A stretch of DNA of 64,000 nt from Siphonodentalium dalli (Eukaryota; Mollusca; Scaphopoda; Gadilida; Siphonodentaliidae): positions 266,965,426 through 267,029,425 of the forward strand of contig CP136063.1 of the NCBI GenBank assembly GCA_032622095.1, given 5' to 3'. Every line of letters begins with the position of its first letter. Position 1 is the stretch's first letter. The notes under the pieces are model-generated. The model did not search any database and was not told the origin of the DNA. It saw only the letters and a list, made by a program, of their open reading frames with translations. This document shows, in pieces, positions 45,153-56,763 of this stretch. The position numbers and the translations under genes are program-made.

Positions 45153-47330
45153 ACAAGAAAACCATAGTCAGAAATGGTAACGCCACCAAGATCGTATTAT
45201 TAGCCATAAATATAAATAATAATACAATTATTCTATAAACTAGCTTTCAAATTTTATGCGGGAAATTTGCGTACTTCCATATTTCAAGTTTTCCCGTTTC
45301 TCGTGGCATACATTACTTTCATCAAACTGTCTTCTTTATTACACAAGCTGATAGGCCCGACTTCACCCGGGCTGTTTCCCATCTGCTTTCCGGTGAAAGG
45401 TGCGATTTGACCTTCAATTGACTATTTCGAAAGTCAAGGTCAGGTCAGGGTCATGATTTGTCCAGTCCAAAACACCCCCACCCGTAGAAAACTACCCATA
45501 GGTATCAAATTTCGTCGAAATCCGTCCGTTTTACCCAACTTGACCTTTAATTAACAATTTTGAAGGTCACGGTAAGGTCAGAGTCATGATTTGACCCGTC
45601 CAAAACACCCCCCCCCCCGACAAAAGTACCCATAGGTATCAAATTTCGTCGAAATCTATCCGTTTTATCCGAGTTGACCTTTGATTGGCCATATTGAAGG
45701 TCAAGGTCAGGCCGAGGTCAAGATTTGACCCGTTCAAAACTCTCCTCGGACCAAAGTATCCCTAGGTATCAAATTTCGCCGAAATTTGTCCGTTTTACCC
45801 AAATTGACCTTGCATTGACAGTTTTAATGGTCAAGGTCAGGTCGGGGTCACGATTTGACCCGTTCAAAACACTTCCCGGACACAAATACCCATAAGTATC
45901 AAATTACGTTGAATTCTATGGAAAGCCGAGGAGGACATGTTGGTTGCTAATTGCTAGATATACGACGCGGTATTTTGAAGGTGTTTCAAACTAGGAGATA
46001 GAAGTATTCTGCCTTTCAAATGGTGATGAATTATAGTAGTTTATTCAAATTTTATGGCATAAATTGTTATTAAAACCGTATATACTATAAAAAATTAATG
46101 ACTCGAAAATTAAGTGGGCCTTTAAACAAAGTCACAATTGCATTTAGGCTCATCTCATACTCGTCCATTCAGCGATATTCTACTGCGCAGTTTGTTATAG
46201 CCTCCAGCATTTATTGAGCGTTATACCCCCAACTGTTATAATTCGCCTTTAGCAGGCGTACTCTTGCCTCAGATTATTGAGATATTAGGTCACACATAAT
46301 CACATTAAATCGCATCGTAACATAGCAATTGTGTGGGCTCCTTGGCGTGAATATGTAATGAGAAATAGGTCATACGTAATGACATTAAACTCAAGAAAAC
46401 CCTCGAAAACAAAACAAAATCACATTTAATGTTTTACGTTATTTCCTTCATAAAAAGAATCTTCGTGATAATGAACCCTCTCGTTACTTTAGAATATAGA
46501 ATTAACCTTAAAATAAAAAAAATCTTTGGAACACAGAACCTTCGGAATAACGAACCTTCGGATTGGTGAACCTTCGGAATAGCGAACATTCAGAGAAATT
46601 TCGGAATAGTGGACCTTCGGGATAGTGAACCTTCGGAATAGAGACATGCCCCCAATATTCATATTATATGCCCAGAGTTCAAAGGTATGGACCCATAAAA
46701 TTCTAAACTTGGCCCTTAAAATATTGAACTCCAAATTGGAGCACACACAGAACACCACTTAAGTCAACTGAACCTATGTCATGTCCCAATGCGGGAGGGT
46801 CCATATATACCACAACATTCATAGTATATGCCAAGAATTCAAAGGTATGGGCCCACGTAATGACATAAAATCTCAAGAAAACCAGCGAAAACAAAACAAA
46901 ATCACATTTAATGTTCTAAGTTAAGTTATTTCCTCCTGTATCTGTATCGGTGTGCGCGCATGATCAGTTCGGATGTGAGCGCACACTCCATATAAAGAAT
47001 CTTTGTGAAAATGAACCCTCTCAAATTAGTCTCAATACTTTAAAATATAGAATTAACCTAAAAATAACAAAAACCTTCGGAATAGAGAACCTTCGGAATA
47101 GCGGACCTTCGGGATAGCAAACCTTCATAATAGAAGCATGTCCCCACAATTACACCGGTGACGTAAACACATGTGCCAATCTTAGTTGTACTCTCGTAAT
47201 TATCGGTACGATGAAACGGTGACGGAATCTGACGAGGTTTGCCGAATGTACAATCACCCAGTGAATTATCGATCGACCATGCGATATCAAAAAACCAAAA
47301 GCTATAAACACCACACTACGGTGGCGTAAT
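45153..47330 (+). repeat. Segmental duplication, copy 2 (2.18 kb)
   Basis: Second copy of 29969-32147, same orientation. It has private differences such as one or two bases in C runs and single substitutions, and includes family G units at about 45360-45920. The flanks differ from copy 1 from the first base outside. Confidence 0.95.
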
Positions 47331-47552
47331 GAAGAGTTTGAAAAGTTATGTCATTAAATATACGCCATTAAATACGCGAAAGAGTCTTTATTTATCTGGG
47401 ACGTACTATTTCTTTACGCGGGCAAACAACGAATACTTACGTGAAACGTCATCGCATGCCTTATAGAAGCCGGTGCAATTTGTGTGTCCCATTTGTTGAT
47501 TTAAACTTGTATGTTTTGTCGAAGTTTTGGATCATGTAATAAATAGAATCTA
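47331..47552. other. Spacer, no feature seen
   Basis: Unique-looking sequence without a supported open frame. Confidence 0.3.
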
Positions 47553-47687
47553 CAACTCGTCCCCAGTTTATAGCGGAATTTACAAAACTCGTCCAGTAAA
47601 TTAGGGATGGACCTCGCCATAGGCTCGGTCCAGACCGAATTTACTGGACTCGTTTTGTAAATTCCGCTATAAACTGGGGACTCGTTG
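47553..47687. mobile_element. Foldback element, 135 bp
   Basis: CAACTCGTCCCCAGTTTATA with about 50 bp of continuing sequence is inverted at the right (TATAAACTGGGGACTCGTTG) around a GGACCTCGCC..GGTCC loop. No target duplication was recognised. Confidence 0.75.
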
Positions 47688-47696
47688 CAGATCCTC

Positions 47697-47865
47697 TATA
47701 TGCAGCATGGTGGGATACCTTTAACATATTTGGCTGATTGTCGCTTAACTGTCAAATATTTGGAGACGAATTCAATTCGAAGTTTTCCATCTACTGGGGC
47801 AATATTACCAATACGAATGGCCCCTTCCTGTATGGTTGTTGATGCTATTGGCAATGAAGTACAGC
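47697..47865 (-). CDS. Possible terminal exon
   Basis: The acceptor TTTCCGTCTATTCGGGTAG is followed by a frame open for 55 residues to a stop: CTSLPIASTTIQEGAIRIG, VDGKLRIEF, then KGIPPCCI. The strand pattern and cysteines are compatible with a small beta-rich secreted protein, but no family is assigned. A plus-strand frame also spans it (47685-47876). An upstream minus-strand stretch after CCATGTTGCAG (about 48013-47906, INSRASVITFGDKIPRQYR) could be a preceding exon. Confidence 0.3.
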
Positions 47866-48143
47866 TACCCGAATAGACGGAAACAATTAGGACTTCAAGT
47901 TCGACAAAATAATGTTTTCAAAGTGAACCACACGATCACTTCTATATTGCCTTGGTATCTTGTCACCAAACGTGATAACACTTGCCCGGCTGTTGATCTG
48001 CAACATGGTTAATTATATCATTAATGGTTTCGGTGCAAATGTTACACATATACTTATAGGACCGACGTCAAAACGTTTATAACGTGGATGGAAAATCATT
48101 GACATCAGTCCGTGATATAGAGGCTCACTGTGTCGAGATTTTG

Positions 48144-48577
48144 GTTACACTGGTGTAAATAGGGTTCAGAGTGACATCTAGCGGATAGGAGAGAATAAAA
48201 TAGACACTGGGCCCTGATTGGTCAATAGCCTTGTGTGCTTTTTACATAAAAAAAATCATCACATCTCTTCCCTATGATTTCCCATAGGTAAAATAGCCAT
48301 TGGCACAGGAATTAACCCTTTGTAGTGAAGTTAGATTTTTTTGGTGTGGTCTAAAATATTACAGTATTTTTTTATGCGGATCTGACACTAGTTACGAAAA
48401 CACAAGATTTAAAGGCGAATTCCCTGCTAGACAGACATGATTTTTTTGGGTAAAAAGTTTCCCCAAATGTCTATTTTTCAGATTTAAAGAAAATTTTTAC
48501 CCAAAATTTATATTGCCAACAGTATACGCTAAAACGTTAGCACTGAGGCCTATGGAAAATATTTACACCAGTGTAAC
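48144..48577. mobile_element. MITE with 17-bp perfect inverted ends
   Basis: GTTACACTGGTGTAAAT and ATTTACACCAGTGTAAC bound 434 bp. The interior contains AACCCTTTGTAGTGAAG and T-rich runs. Target duplication unclear. Confidence 0.7.
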
Positions 48578-48654
48578 TTAAAGGGACAAACCCCGAGCTT
48601 CGTGTGTTCTTGCTATTGGTGTAAAGTAACAATTCACACTGACTGATGAAAGAA

Positions 48655-48825
48655 ATGTTTCGACTTCTGAAAGGTAAAAAATGTGCAACGAAGGCTGCCA
48701 ATTTCTGCTGCTCATTGGTACTCAGTCATCCGCGCGCCGACAATATGAAGCGGACATATTTCAAACATGAACAATTAGAATACCGGAGACATCGGCCAGT
48801 TAAATTTGAATGCCATGGACTTTGA
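48655..48825 (+). CDS. 56-residue open frame, unsupported
   Basis: Starts MFRLLKGKKCATKAANFCC and includes KRTYFKHEQLEYRRHRPVK. Basic, mitochondrial-presequence-like start, but too short and with no homology seen. Confidence 0.2.
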   Translation: MFRLLKGKKCATKAANFCCSLVLSHPRADNMKRTYFKHEQLEYRRHRPVKFECHGL

Positions 48826-49128
48826 CTTCATAAAAGATGGAAATTCAACGCCCACATGACCGATGACCGTTTGTTTCAACATACGTCACATTATAAATTG
48901 GCGCAGCTCTACATATGATAGGTCCACGTTTGAGTCAGCGGCCACGCAGAACATCTAGGCTAACTAGATGGCACCATACTTCGCGTGCCAAAAGAATGAC
49001 GCAGTGAGCAAACGCGCTCGCTGAAGAAAATGGAACTGTTCACAATGATGGATGGTGTTATCATGTTGAGCCACCTTTGATAGCCCAGATTCCTATTAAA
49101 TAGGTAGAACTGTATCTGTATATGATTC

Positions 49129-49542
49129 TTAATTCATTATCTTATCATGATACCAAAATATCTTCCAAAATAAAGGGTGATCGCATTTTCTTTCATCTCG
49201 TTTACGTACACGTATTTTAGGTTCCCGTTCGTCTACATAAGAAGACACCAACCAAGGTGCCAACTTGTTTGCCATATTTATGTTGCAGTTAGACTGGGTT
49301 ATTAGTTTGACAAATATCCATTCGTGACCAATAGGACTATGCGTACCGGTACTGAGGTCTTTGGGAAGTACGTAAAAACTAAGATTTTTGCAATTTGTTG
49401 CCGTCATATTGGCGGCAATCTTTGAAACCATCATCATAACTCGGCTGAAATAACACAAAGCGATCCTAGAAACATAATCAGTGTGATAATACTGTACTTT
49501 TTTTCTGCTTCTCTCACAGTAGAAGCAATCTCCTTGTTGCAA
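49129..49542 (-). CDS. 137-residue hypothetical open frame
   Basis: A single uninterrupted frame from ATG to TAA. The second half is basic (SSYVDEREPKIRVRKRDERK) and the centre has NMTATNCKNLSFYVLPKDLS. No domain or membrane segment is evident. No sequence repeat overlaps it, so it may be a real short gene or exon, or chance. Confidence 0.33.
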   Translation of the reverse strand: MQQGDCFYCERSRKKVQYYHTDYVSRIALCYFSRVMMMVSKIAANMTATNCKNLSFYVLPKDLSTGTHSPIGHEWIFVKLITQSNCNINMANKLAPWLVSSYVDEREPKIRVRKRDERKCDHPLFWKIFWYHDKIMN

Positions 49543-49665
49543 GGACGGCCATTTTTACCACCATCTTGGTTTTACCCGAATTTCTCAATTTTCTCTAGGC
49601 TGCCAATCGGTGGATTCTTCAGAATGGTGCCCTAGACAACCGCAATCCGATGAGGGAAAAAAATC

Positions 49666-49882
49666 AAATTATTGATATCACAAAATAGTAAGCATTTAAT
49701 GATACCAATAATTCGATTTTGTAGTATCACAAAATTGAATTTGTTATATCACTAATTCATTTTGTGACATCAATAAATAGAAAATGACATAGCTACTATT
49801 CCTTCATCATTTTGTTATATCATTAAATAATTTTATGACATCATAAAATCGAATAATTGATATCACTAAATGCTTACTTAGT
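49666..49882. repeat. Inverted repeat with RTATCA-rich arms
   Basis: AATTATTGATATCACAAAAT and its inverse TCGAATAATTGATATCAC bound repeated TATATCATTAAATA-type motifs. Possibly an AT-rich MITE. Confidence 0.5.
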
Positions 49883-50154
49883 TTGAGATATCATATATTC
49901 TATGAATTTATTATATCATATAGTTATAAACAGACACACACGCAAACAGCTTTTATATAGATACCGTATATATTAATCTAATTAAATATTAGTTGAAAAA
50001 AAATCAAACTATCAGAACAATTTCAACCTATTTTGTTACGATATTTCCAACTAATGTTGTGCCAGGCATGGAATTTGCAACTGTTGAGCAGTTTGGCCAA
50101 AGTCGGTGGTATACAATATACCTTTAACTGAAAATAATATATCAATATAAGATA

Positions 50155-50640
50155 TATATATAAGAGTTGGATTTGTATGTCTGTCTGTCTGTCCGTCTGT
50201 CTGTCCGGATTTTTCTCCCAGACTGCTGGTCAGATTTCAACCAAATTTGGTGTGGTGAATCATGGTACCCTGTTATAACGGCGATAGTTTTTCAAAATTT
50301 TGATTAAAAACAAATAATTGAATAAATAAAAAAACAAAATTAAAATAAGCTCGCTATGGGTCTATGTCAGAATCAAATGTCCAATATGAACCTATGTGAA
50401 TATTTAGGTCCAATGTGAACCTATTTGCACGAGGATATGCTGCAGCACCAGATAACGCTCTTTATATATGTGTTTTCGCTGTGGTCCGCGCCATCCAACG
50501 AAATAACGGGAACAAGTACACTATGGGCTTATTCCAGAATCAAATAAGTCCAATTGAAGCAGTATCAGTAATTAGCTCCAATAAGAACCTATCTGCATGA
50601 GGATATATTGAAGTAGCATAATAAATATTAGCTCTGTGTA
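50155..50640. repeat. Degenerate dispersed repeat with GTCTGTCTGTCC head
   Basis: A TGTCTGTCTGTCCGTC run followed by ATTTCAACCAAATTTGGTG, then two or three diverged blocks containing GTCCAATRTGAACCTAT and GCACGAGGATATG. Confidence 0.55.
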
Positions 50641-50940
50641 TAAAAGAATAGGATTTGTCTGCCATGTGCGCGAAGCGCACACATGGGCAGCATGCTGCTA
50701 ACACACAAAGGGGCCACACAGGCAACACAGGCCCCATCCGACGCTGAATAAACAGCTAGCATTAATATAAAAATATAAGCATCTACAGTCGAAAGGCTCG
50801 ATCAGGCGCTGTACAATACAGAACAATAAAACTTCATTGAGAACAAGACATTTCTCCACAGTAACTGTATCCTGAAGCTATCTGGAACCCATATAACTTC
50901 AGAAACTCTAAAACGGAAATGCGACGGCTCCCATATAAAG
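50641..50940. other. Spacer with a small hairpin
   Basis: GCCATGTGCGCGAAGCGCAC followed by ACATGGGC forms a near-perfect short hairpin at about 50660-50688. Otherwise nothing. Confidence 0.35.
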
Positions 50941-51201
50941 CTACTGACGACATCTCTGTGTGAATTTCGAATGATCTTGCATTTTTATCGATAAAGTTTG
51001 TTTGATGTTTAGACGCCTGTAATTATATTCGTGATTTTGTGCGGTATCGCCAGCTTGTATTTCGCCGTCGGAGGGACTTGTGTCTGGATGGAAATCGATA
51101 GGACCCCAGCCCCGATGATTACCGTTCTCCGCTACACTAACGATCCCTATTGGCTCTCTCCATAAATTTACACACATTTTGACAACGGCAGTCACGAGCA
51201 A
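50941..51201 (-). pseudogene. Coding block (part 2), probably decayed or frame-broken
   Basis: Open frame with KMCVNLWREPIG, then NHRGWGPIDFHPDTSPSDGE and a polar tail to a stop. The upstream block at 51192-51413 is in another frame and overlaps by a few bases, so either an intron or a frameshift joins them. A shorter paralogue of this block lies at 51770-51990. Confidence 0.4.
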
Positions 51202-51413
51202 CTAGATGCCCAGAGCCAGATAATCCATAAAGTAACTGGCAGGATGATATATGTCGACAATATTACATTGGATTGGATGTAAATATCTTGGTTTGCTGAT
51301 TCTGTACATACATTGTTCACAACTTGATTTTGTCGATCAGGTTTTGAATCTGGGATCGGATTTTCTCGGAAATTTTTCCGCCGTCTTTTATTTGTAGATG
51401 TTAGTTTTGAAGA
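51192..51413 (-). pseudogene. Coding block (part 1) with membrane segment
   Basis: 73 codons open without ATG: basic start (TNKRRRKNFRENPIPDSKPD), a C-containing linker, then a hydrophobic span (SNVILSTYIILPVTLWIIWL) ending in a stop. Composition is clearly protein-like, a probable multi-pass membrane protein fragment. No family assigned. Confidence 0.4.
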
Positions 51414-51765
51414 CTACTATTTAAGGAAGGGCCGGTAGTGCTGTCAACTCATTTGACATTTTGAAAAATAGTGTTTTGAAGCCCTTTTCCCCCAAGCTTG
51501 GTGTAATTTCCTCAATATGGGAGATGTGACCCTTCTACACATATTATAATCAAATAAACAAAAATGTTCCCGGAACCCTGTGGCTCATAGTCTGAACGAT
51601 AAGTTTGAAGAAAAAAAACCCAGATCAAACATGTGTGGCTGTAATATTTGTTTCACGCCGATAGCCTATCCCAATATTCGATATCAATCTTAATCAATCC
51701 ATTCTATTGTCAGAAATTTCAGAATGTTGTCTTGTGTCAGGATTAAAATCTTAACGGCGCCAGTG
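51414..51765. other. Spacer, no feature seen
   Basis: AT-rich sequence between the two copies of the duplicated coding block. Confidence 0.3.
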
Positions 51766-51995
51766 CACCCTCGATGATTAGCGTTCTCCGCCACAATAAT
51801 GATCATTGGCTCTCTCCATAAATTTACACACATTTTGACAACAGTCAAGGGCAACTAGATGCCCAGAGCCAGATAAGCCATAAAGGATCTGGCAGGATGA
51901 TAATTATATGTCGACTCGATTGTATCAGATGGAGTGTATATTATATCGCTACTAGTTACGAAGTCTTGGTTCGCTGATTCTTAAAGGGATAGTAC
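51766..51995 (-). pseudogene. Diverged duplicate of the 50.9-51.3 kb coding block
   Basis: Shares CCATAAATTTACACACATTT, CAACTAGATGCCCAGAGCCA and CTTGGTTYGCTGATTCT with 51030-51310. It keeps MCVNLWREP but the frame closes soon after. Small indels relative to the other copy indicate decay. Confidence 0.55.
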
Positions 51996-52342
51996 TCAGA
52001 TGACCGGTGGTACGTCGATCGCAAGTTGCAAAACAGAGTTCAGTCCCCTCGCCACGCGATGTCCTCCGACTGCGTGACTTTAAGCACTGTCTGATTTGTT
52101 TACCTCCGGGTTGGGAAAACCCAAAAATTGTAACTTCCGCATTGTTACTTCGCAAGTTAACGACGTTTGTTGTGAGAAATTCGCACCACAAAGACAGCAT
52201 ATATTGCAGAAATTATACTCGCAACGCTTATGTGATATGGAAATGCGACATTCCACGGTCAGTGTCCGTTTAATCGTACCGGTACTCAAGTAATCCTAGA
52301 CAGTTGACAGCAGCCAGCAGGTTGAATTTGGAATGATCTGGA
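51996..52342. other. Possible shared promoter region
   Basis: Sequence with CG dinucleotides and overlapping frames on both strands (52007-52293) but no domain. It lies directly upstream of the plus-strand first-exon candidate. No defined promoter element was identified. Confidence 0.25.
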
Positions 52343-52448
52343 ATGGAAGACGAGTCACAAACTAGTTTCCATTATTGGCATGAACTGATCGATGAATACG
52401 TTGCAGTATATCGGCTGATGTCAACCCCATGCAGACTTGGAAGGTTGC
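52343..52448 (+). CDS. First coding exon of a plus-strand gene
   Basis: ATG in good context (TGGAATGG) opens 35 codons, MEDESQTSFHYWHELIDEYV then AVYRLMSTPCRLGRL, to a textbook donor (GTAAGT, 52449-52454), exit phase 1. Acidic and aromatic N-terminus. No downstream exon was found before the window end; the assembly gap and MITE-rich stretch intervene. Function unknown. Confidence 0.45.
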
Positions 52449-53213
52449 GTAAGTTTGTGTCTTACTAAATTGTATGGGAAAGGGAGCCCAAATTCACATT
52501 TAAATATCAGGTCTGGGTGAACACCAATTGATCGAAATCCAATAAAACATGGCTGACACTGACATGCCGAGTCAGTACTGTCAGTAGCCGAGAGGTGCTC
52601 ACTCCAATTCTTGAATATTTAAATGGTGTTTGTTTGAAGATTTTTAAACGTTTATTTATATTCTCATTCTCTCAAAAGAAATCCAAATGTTTTTAAGTAG
52701 TTACCAAGTTGAACGATATCATGGAACAGTTTAGTGTGACTCCCCTTATCTCAGATGCATCTAGGTGGTGTAAGACCAGTCTATATTAGATCGATTAGTC
52801 TAAATAAAGATCTATTGGTGGTTCACCCAGACCTGCATGTTTATTAATAATCGCATTGAATGTACCGAAGCTCAACAATCATCTGCAGGTCTCGGTGAAC
52901 CACTGGTTGATCTGTATAAAACTGATCAGTCTATCTTTATATTGAATATATTCAGTAAATAATTATTCCGTGTCTTTCAACAGAAATTAGAATTATCTCT
53001 TTTTAAGTATTGGATGTAATATAATTACCACTATAGAACAGTTCAGAGTGACTCGACTTATCCCCAATGCCTGCATATGATGAATGACCAATCGGTCTAT
53101 TCTATAGCGATTAGTCTAATAAAGGTCGATCGTTGGTTCACCATGACCTGTTCATTTGCACTTAAGTGCAAATTATTTAAACAGCGTAAATCATTTGCAC
53201 ATTTAAAGTGCTA
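52449..53213. repeat. Inverted/dispersed GGTCTGGGTGAAC repeat region
   Basis: The motif occurs as CAGGTCTGGGTGAACACC (about 52508), inverted GGTTCACCCAGACCTGCA (about 52821), CAGGTCTCGGTGAACC (about 52890) and inverted TTGGTTCACCATGACCTG (about 53134), with GATTAGTCTAAATAAAG between. It looks like several small decayed inverted-repeat elements. Confidence 0.55.
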
Positions 53214-53729
53214 TTAAAGGCATGAGGCCTTAGTTGTCGAAAATATTGATATTTGTTCTAATCACCGTAAACAGAAAAACATTAAAACGCATACAGTTTC
53301 GTTCATATATACCATGACCATCACGTAAACAGCATGTTATCATAAAGACCTACAATATTTTACCTAAGCAAGAGCCTGATTGTGTTACAGAAGACAGCAC
53401 AATATTAATGCAACTCTTGAACTGGCTAATCACACACACAAATGGCATAAACGCTCTTTATTAGTTCCATATCAGGAATTCACCAACAAAGAACGCTCTT
53501 TATGTTTACCATCATAATATAAACAAACACCAGAAAAGTTACTTTTTATGCTTTTGTTTACATAACAATGGTCAAACATTTGACAATAACATACTGTTTA
53601 TGCGATATTTCTTATTTGTATATGGACAAAGTCTGTCTACATTTTGATGTTCTTTATTTTTGTGGCGGTTTTCGAAGGGTGGAAATATTTTCACAGGATA
53701 CCCACCGCCAAGGCCAACCGTACCTTTAA
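53214..53729. mobile_element. Family P5 MITE (TTAA-flanked), copy 2
   Basis: TTAAAGGCATGAGGCC to CAACCGTACCTTTAA; highly similar to 37332-37833, with one small internal insertion. Confidence 0.8.
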
Positions 53730-54340
53730 ATTATCTGTATCTGGAATATGTACCATACATGAAAGGTGTTCATAGACCCAATCATTTAATTATGCTCTAT
53801 GTAAAAAAAACATTTATTTGAGCTCAATTAAGCGCACATCATTTGCGCTTAAGTGTAAATAAGACATGAGACTATCATACATGTATTTAATAATATATAC
53901 TAGTCCACCTATTTGTAATTCCTTTCTCAGAGTCTAATTCACTCTTTTTTTATTTCTAGACAATCTGATTTATGCTCAAGCTCAAATAGATGAATTTAAC
54001 TTTTAAAAGAGCAAATAAATTAATTCCGCTTAAGGCACTTTAAGAGCAAATCAAATCTGTCAGATTATCACTTGGCCTTACATATGGGTGTCTTTTGTTT
54101 TGTTATATCTCCTCCCAAAATATGCATTACCCCAACCAATATCATAAGAACTGCTGAACATATGCAGTTAACAGGGATGGGTATATATCCTGTGTACCTG
54201 TTAGGAAATTGTGGACTACAAGTGGAACAATTTTCCTCTACCAACATTGGTATCTCCCACCCACATAATATTTTTCCACTTATTTTACCCTCACAATCAC
54301 ATATTTTGCTTTATATAGTGATGATATGGCAAGAAATTAA
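53730..54340. other. AT-rich spacer up to assembly gap
   Basis: Contains short palindromes such as TTTGCGCTTAAG. The 54072 frame runs into the gap and has no support. Confidence 0.3.
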
Positions 54341-54440
54341 NNNNNNNNNNNNNNNNNNNNNNNNNNNNNNNNNNNNNNNNNNNNNNNNNNNNNNNNNNNN
54401 NNNNNNNNNNNNNNNNNNNNNNNNNNNNNNNNNNNNNNNN
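54341..54440. other. Assembly gap (100 N)
   Basis: Exactly one hundred N bases, the usual placeholder for a gap of unknown size. Linkage across this point depends on scaffolding. Confidence 1.
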
Positions 54441-54828
54441 CAAAGTTTTAACTCAACTGAGAAGATTGCACCGATTTGAAAATATCAAACATTAATGTAT
54501 AATAGTCAAATTATCCCTTAATATCTGACATTATACATTATAAATTACCATCAATAAATTATATTCAACATTCATTATTATGCTTAAGACATTATTCAAT
54601 TTTGGCATAAATTTTATCACTGGGAATAGTGGTTTACTAAATATACTATGGCAGATCACTAAAATTAAAGAACATTGTCATGTTCATGGAAAACATATTG
54701 GCATTATCGCAGTTATGAGCAGATCAATTATATTCAATTCAGGTATACTGTTCACACCAACAGTTGAATCATTATTTTAAAATATTAACTTTTCATTAAA
54801 ATGTTTTTAAATGGTAAAAACAAAATAG
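54441..54828. other. AT-rich spacer after gap
   Basis: No supported feature; the 66-codon frame at 54580-54780 lacks coding evidence. Confidence 0.3.
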
Positions 54829-55684
54829 TGTCAATGACAATGTAGCTCAACTTGGAGAGGGGATAATGTCATACACTATAGTCTATGGAGTGAAAAGGAA
54901 TGCAGAAAGTTTAAATGTTTAATTATCCCATGGGAAGTTAAGGATCAAAACATTTCACTGATAAATGTCGACTGCAGGTCATGTCGATGGATTCAAATGG
55001 CAAATCAAAGATGGCTGCATGCTAGCATGTATTTTAATAAACTTTGGAAAAAATTTGATGGCTCCCATTTAGTAGTCACCCCGAAGATCCATATGAATTT
55101 TAGTGATGATCAGATGCAGGGATGTAGCCTGTAGCTTGTGCCAAAGGAATTAGTCATGCAAAGAGTAGAATCCAAGATGGCCACTGGCTTCCATGTTTAT
55201 CAACAAAATTCAGAAAAAATTGACAGCTCCCATCTAGTGGTCACCCAGAAGATCCATATGAAGTTTGGTGATGATCGGATTAGGGATGTGGTTTGTAAAG
55301 TGTGCCAAAGGATTTAGTCATGCAAAGAGTAAAATTCAAGATGACTGCAGGCGGCCATGTTTTTCATCATAAATTATTCAAATTTGATAGCTCCAAGAGG
55401 GGATCCCAAACATGCTTATTAAATTCCAAAACAATTCTCCAATAAATGCCGGCTGTTGGATCAAAGATAGCTGCTAGCGGCCATGTTTATTAACGAATTT
55501 TGGAAAAAATCAATGGCTCCCATCTAGAGGTCACCTTGAAGATCCATATGAAGTTTGGTGACGATCAGATATGACCTATAGGGTGTGCTAAAGGAAATTG
55601 TTGACAGAAACATGCACGCACAGACAGACGACTGCCAACCCATGGCAATATCTTAAACTTGACTTTGTCAAGTTGAGCTAAAAA
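54829..55684 (+). repeat. Family D dispersed copy
   Basis: Starts GTGTCAATGACAATGTAGC and ends CAAGTTGAGCTAAAA. About five diverged units with AAGATCCATATGAAGTTTGG and CAAGATGGCCACTGG. Confidence 0.8.
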
Positions 55685-56057
55685 TGGTAACACAATGTAT
55701 TGTAAGAACTTTCAAATGTCATTGTGTGTGAAATTTCAAACTTTTTTAATTTGGTTTCAAAATTTCAAGCTTTTGAAAATTTCTGTCACCATTTGGTAGG
55801 GGAAAAATATCTCTTATACCCCCTCAACAGTATGTTGATAACAGTCTCATCCATGAAAATAGTTGAAATCATTACTCTAAATTCCTAAAGAAACCATGAC
55901 AATGAGCCCACTATATTTCCCAATATTATTGTATGAACACAAAACAAAGCTTTTATGGTATGTTTACATGAGCGTTTAGATGAGTCTGTTGCATTGGATC
56001 CGTATTTGCGTTGGTGCGTTGTGTTGAAATTGGGATATAGGCAACATCACTTAGGCA
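55685..56057. other. Spacer, possible transposon edge
   Basis: TATGTTTACATGAGCGTTTA at about 55960 looks like a repeat edge. The short frame here (LDESVALDPYLRWCVV) is interrupted by the P1 MITE and is not called. Confidence 0.3.
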
Positions 56058-56456
56058 TTAACCCTTTACCCAACAGAAGGGCCCTGTGCCAATGCATTCT
56101 CTTATATATGCGAGTCGACCATAGGTCGCCTGGCATATATAAGAGAATGCATTGGCTTAACACATTAAAAATTATAAAATTGTTAAAGAATGTAAGAAAA
56201 AATGGTAAAAAGTGTTAAAAAAAGATTTTTTTAGGCCAATGCATTCTCTTATATATGCGAGGCGACCTATGGTCGACTCGCATATATAAGAGAATGCATT
56301 GGCACAGGGCATAACTGTAACCATCACAATGTGGTCAAGGAGCCGGTTCCAATGATATTCATATTTGTATGGTTCTATTGAGACAGACCGAAGATATTTT
56401 AGGCTGTTGAAGCTTTATTTGGCCGGTTTTGGCCGGTTTGTTGGGTAAAGGGTTAA
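56058..56456 (+). mobile_element. Family P1 MITE, full length
   Basis: TTAACCCTTTACCCAACA at the left and TTGGGTAAAGGGTTAA at the right, TTAA on both ends. Two cassettes with loops in opposite orientation (GTCGACCATAGGTCGCC first, GGCGACCTATGGTCGAC second) and a GGCCGGTTTTGGCCGGTTTG subterminal motif. This is the reference copy for the family. Confidence 0.92.
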
Positions 56457-56550
56457 GATGGCAGCAATGTGTCCATTGCATTGTATGGAGAGATTCTATT
56501 TTCGACACAATGTGTGCCCCAATGCATACCTTACATGGCATCAAAGCATA

Positions 56551-56763
56551 CAGTAATGCCCTAAATAATTTACTCCTTAACCACAGCAGAATTATGGGTA
56601 ATTTTTCAGGATTTAGTCGGAAATATGGCTTGTTGCCATTCATCGGAAAGCTCTCAGTGAGAGTTTTCTGATGAATGGCAACAAGCCATATTTCCAACTA
56701 AATCCTGAAAAATTACCCATAATTCTGCTGTGGTTAAGGAGTCGATTATTTAGGGCATTACTG
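56551..56763. mobile_element. Family M4 palindromic MITE
   Basis: CAGTAATGCCCTAAATAATT to GGGCATTACTG, 213 bp of near-continuous inverted repeat. TA flank on the left; the right flank is CA. Confidence 0.85.
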
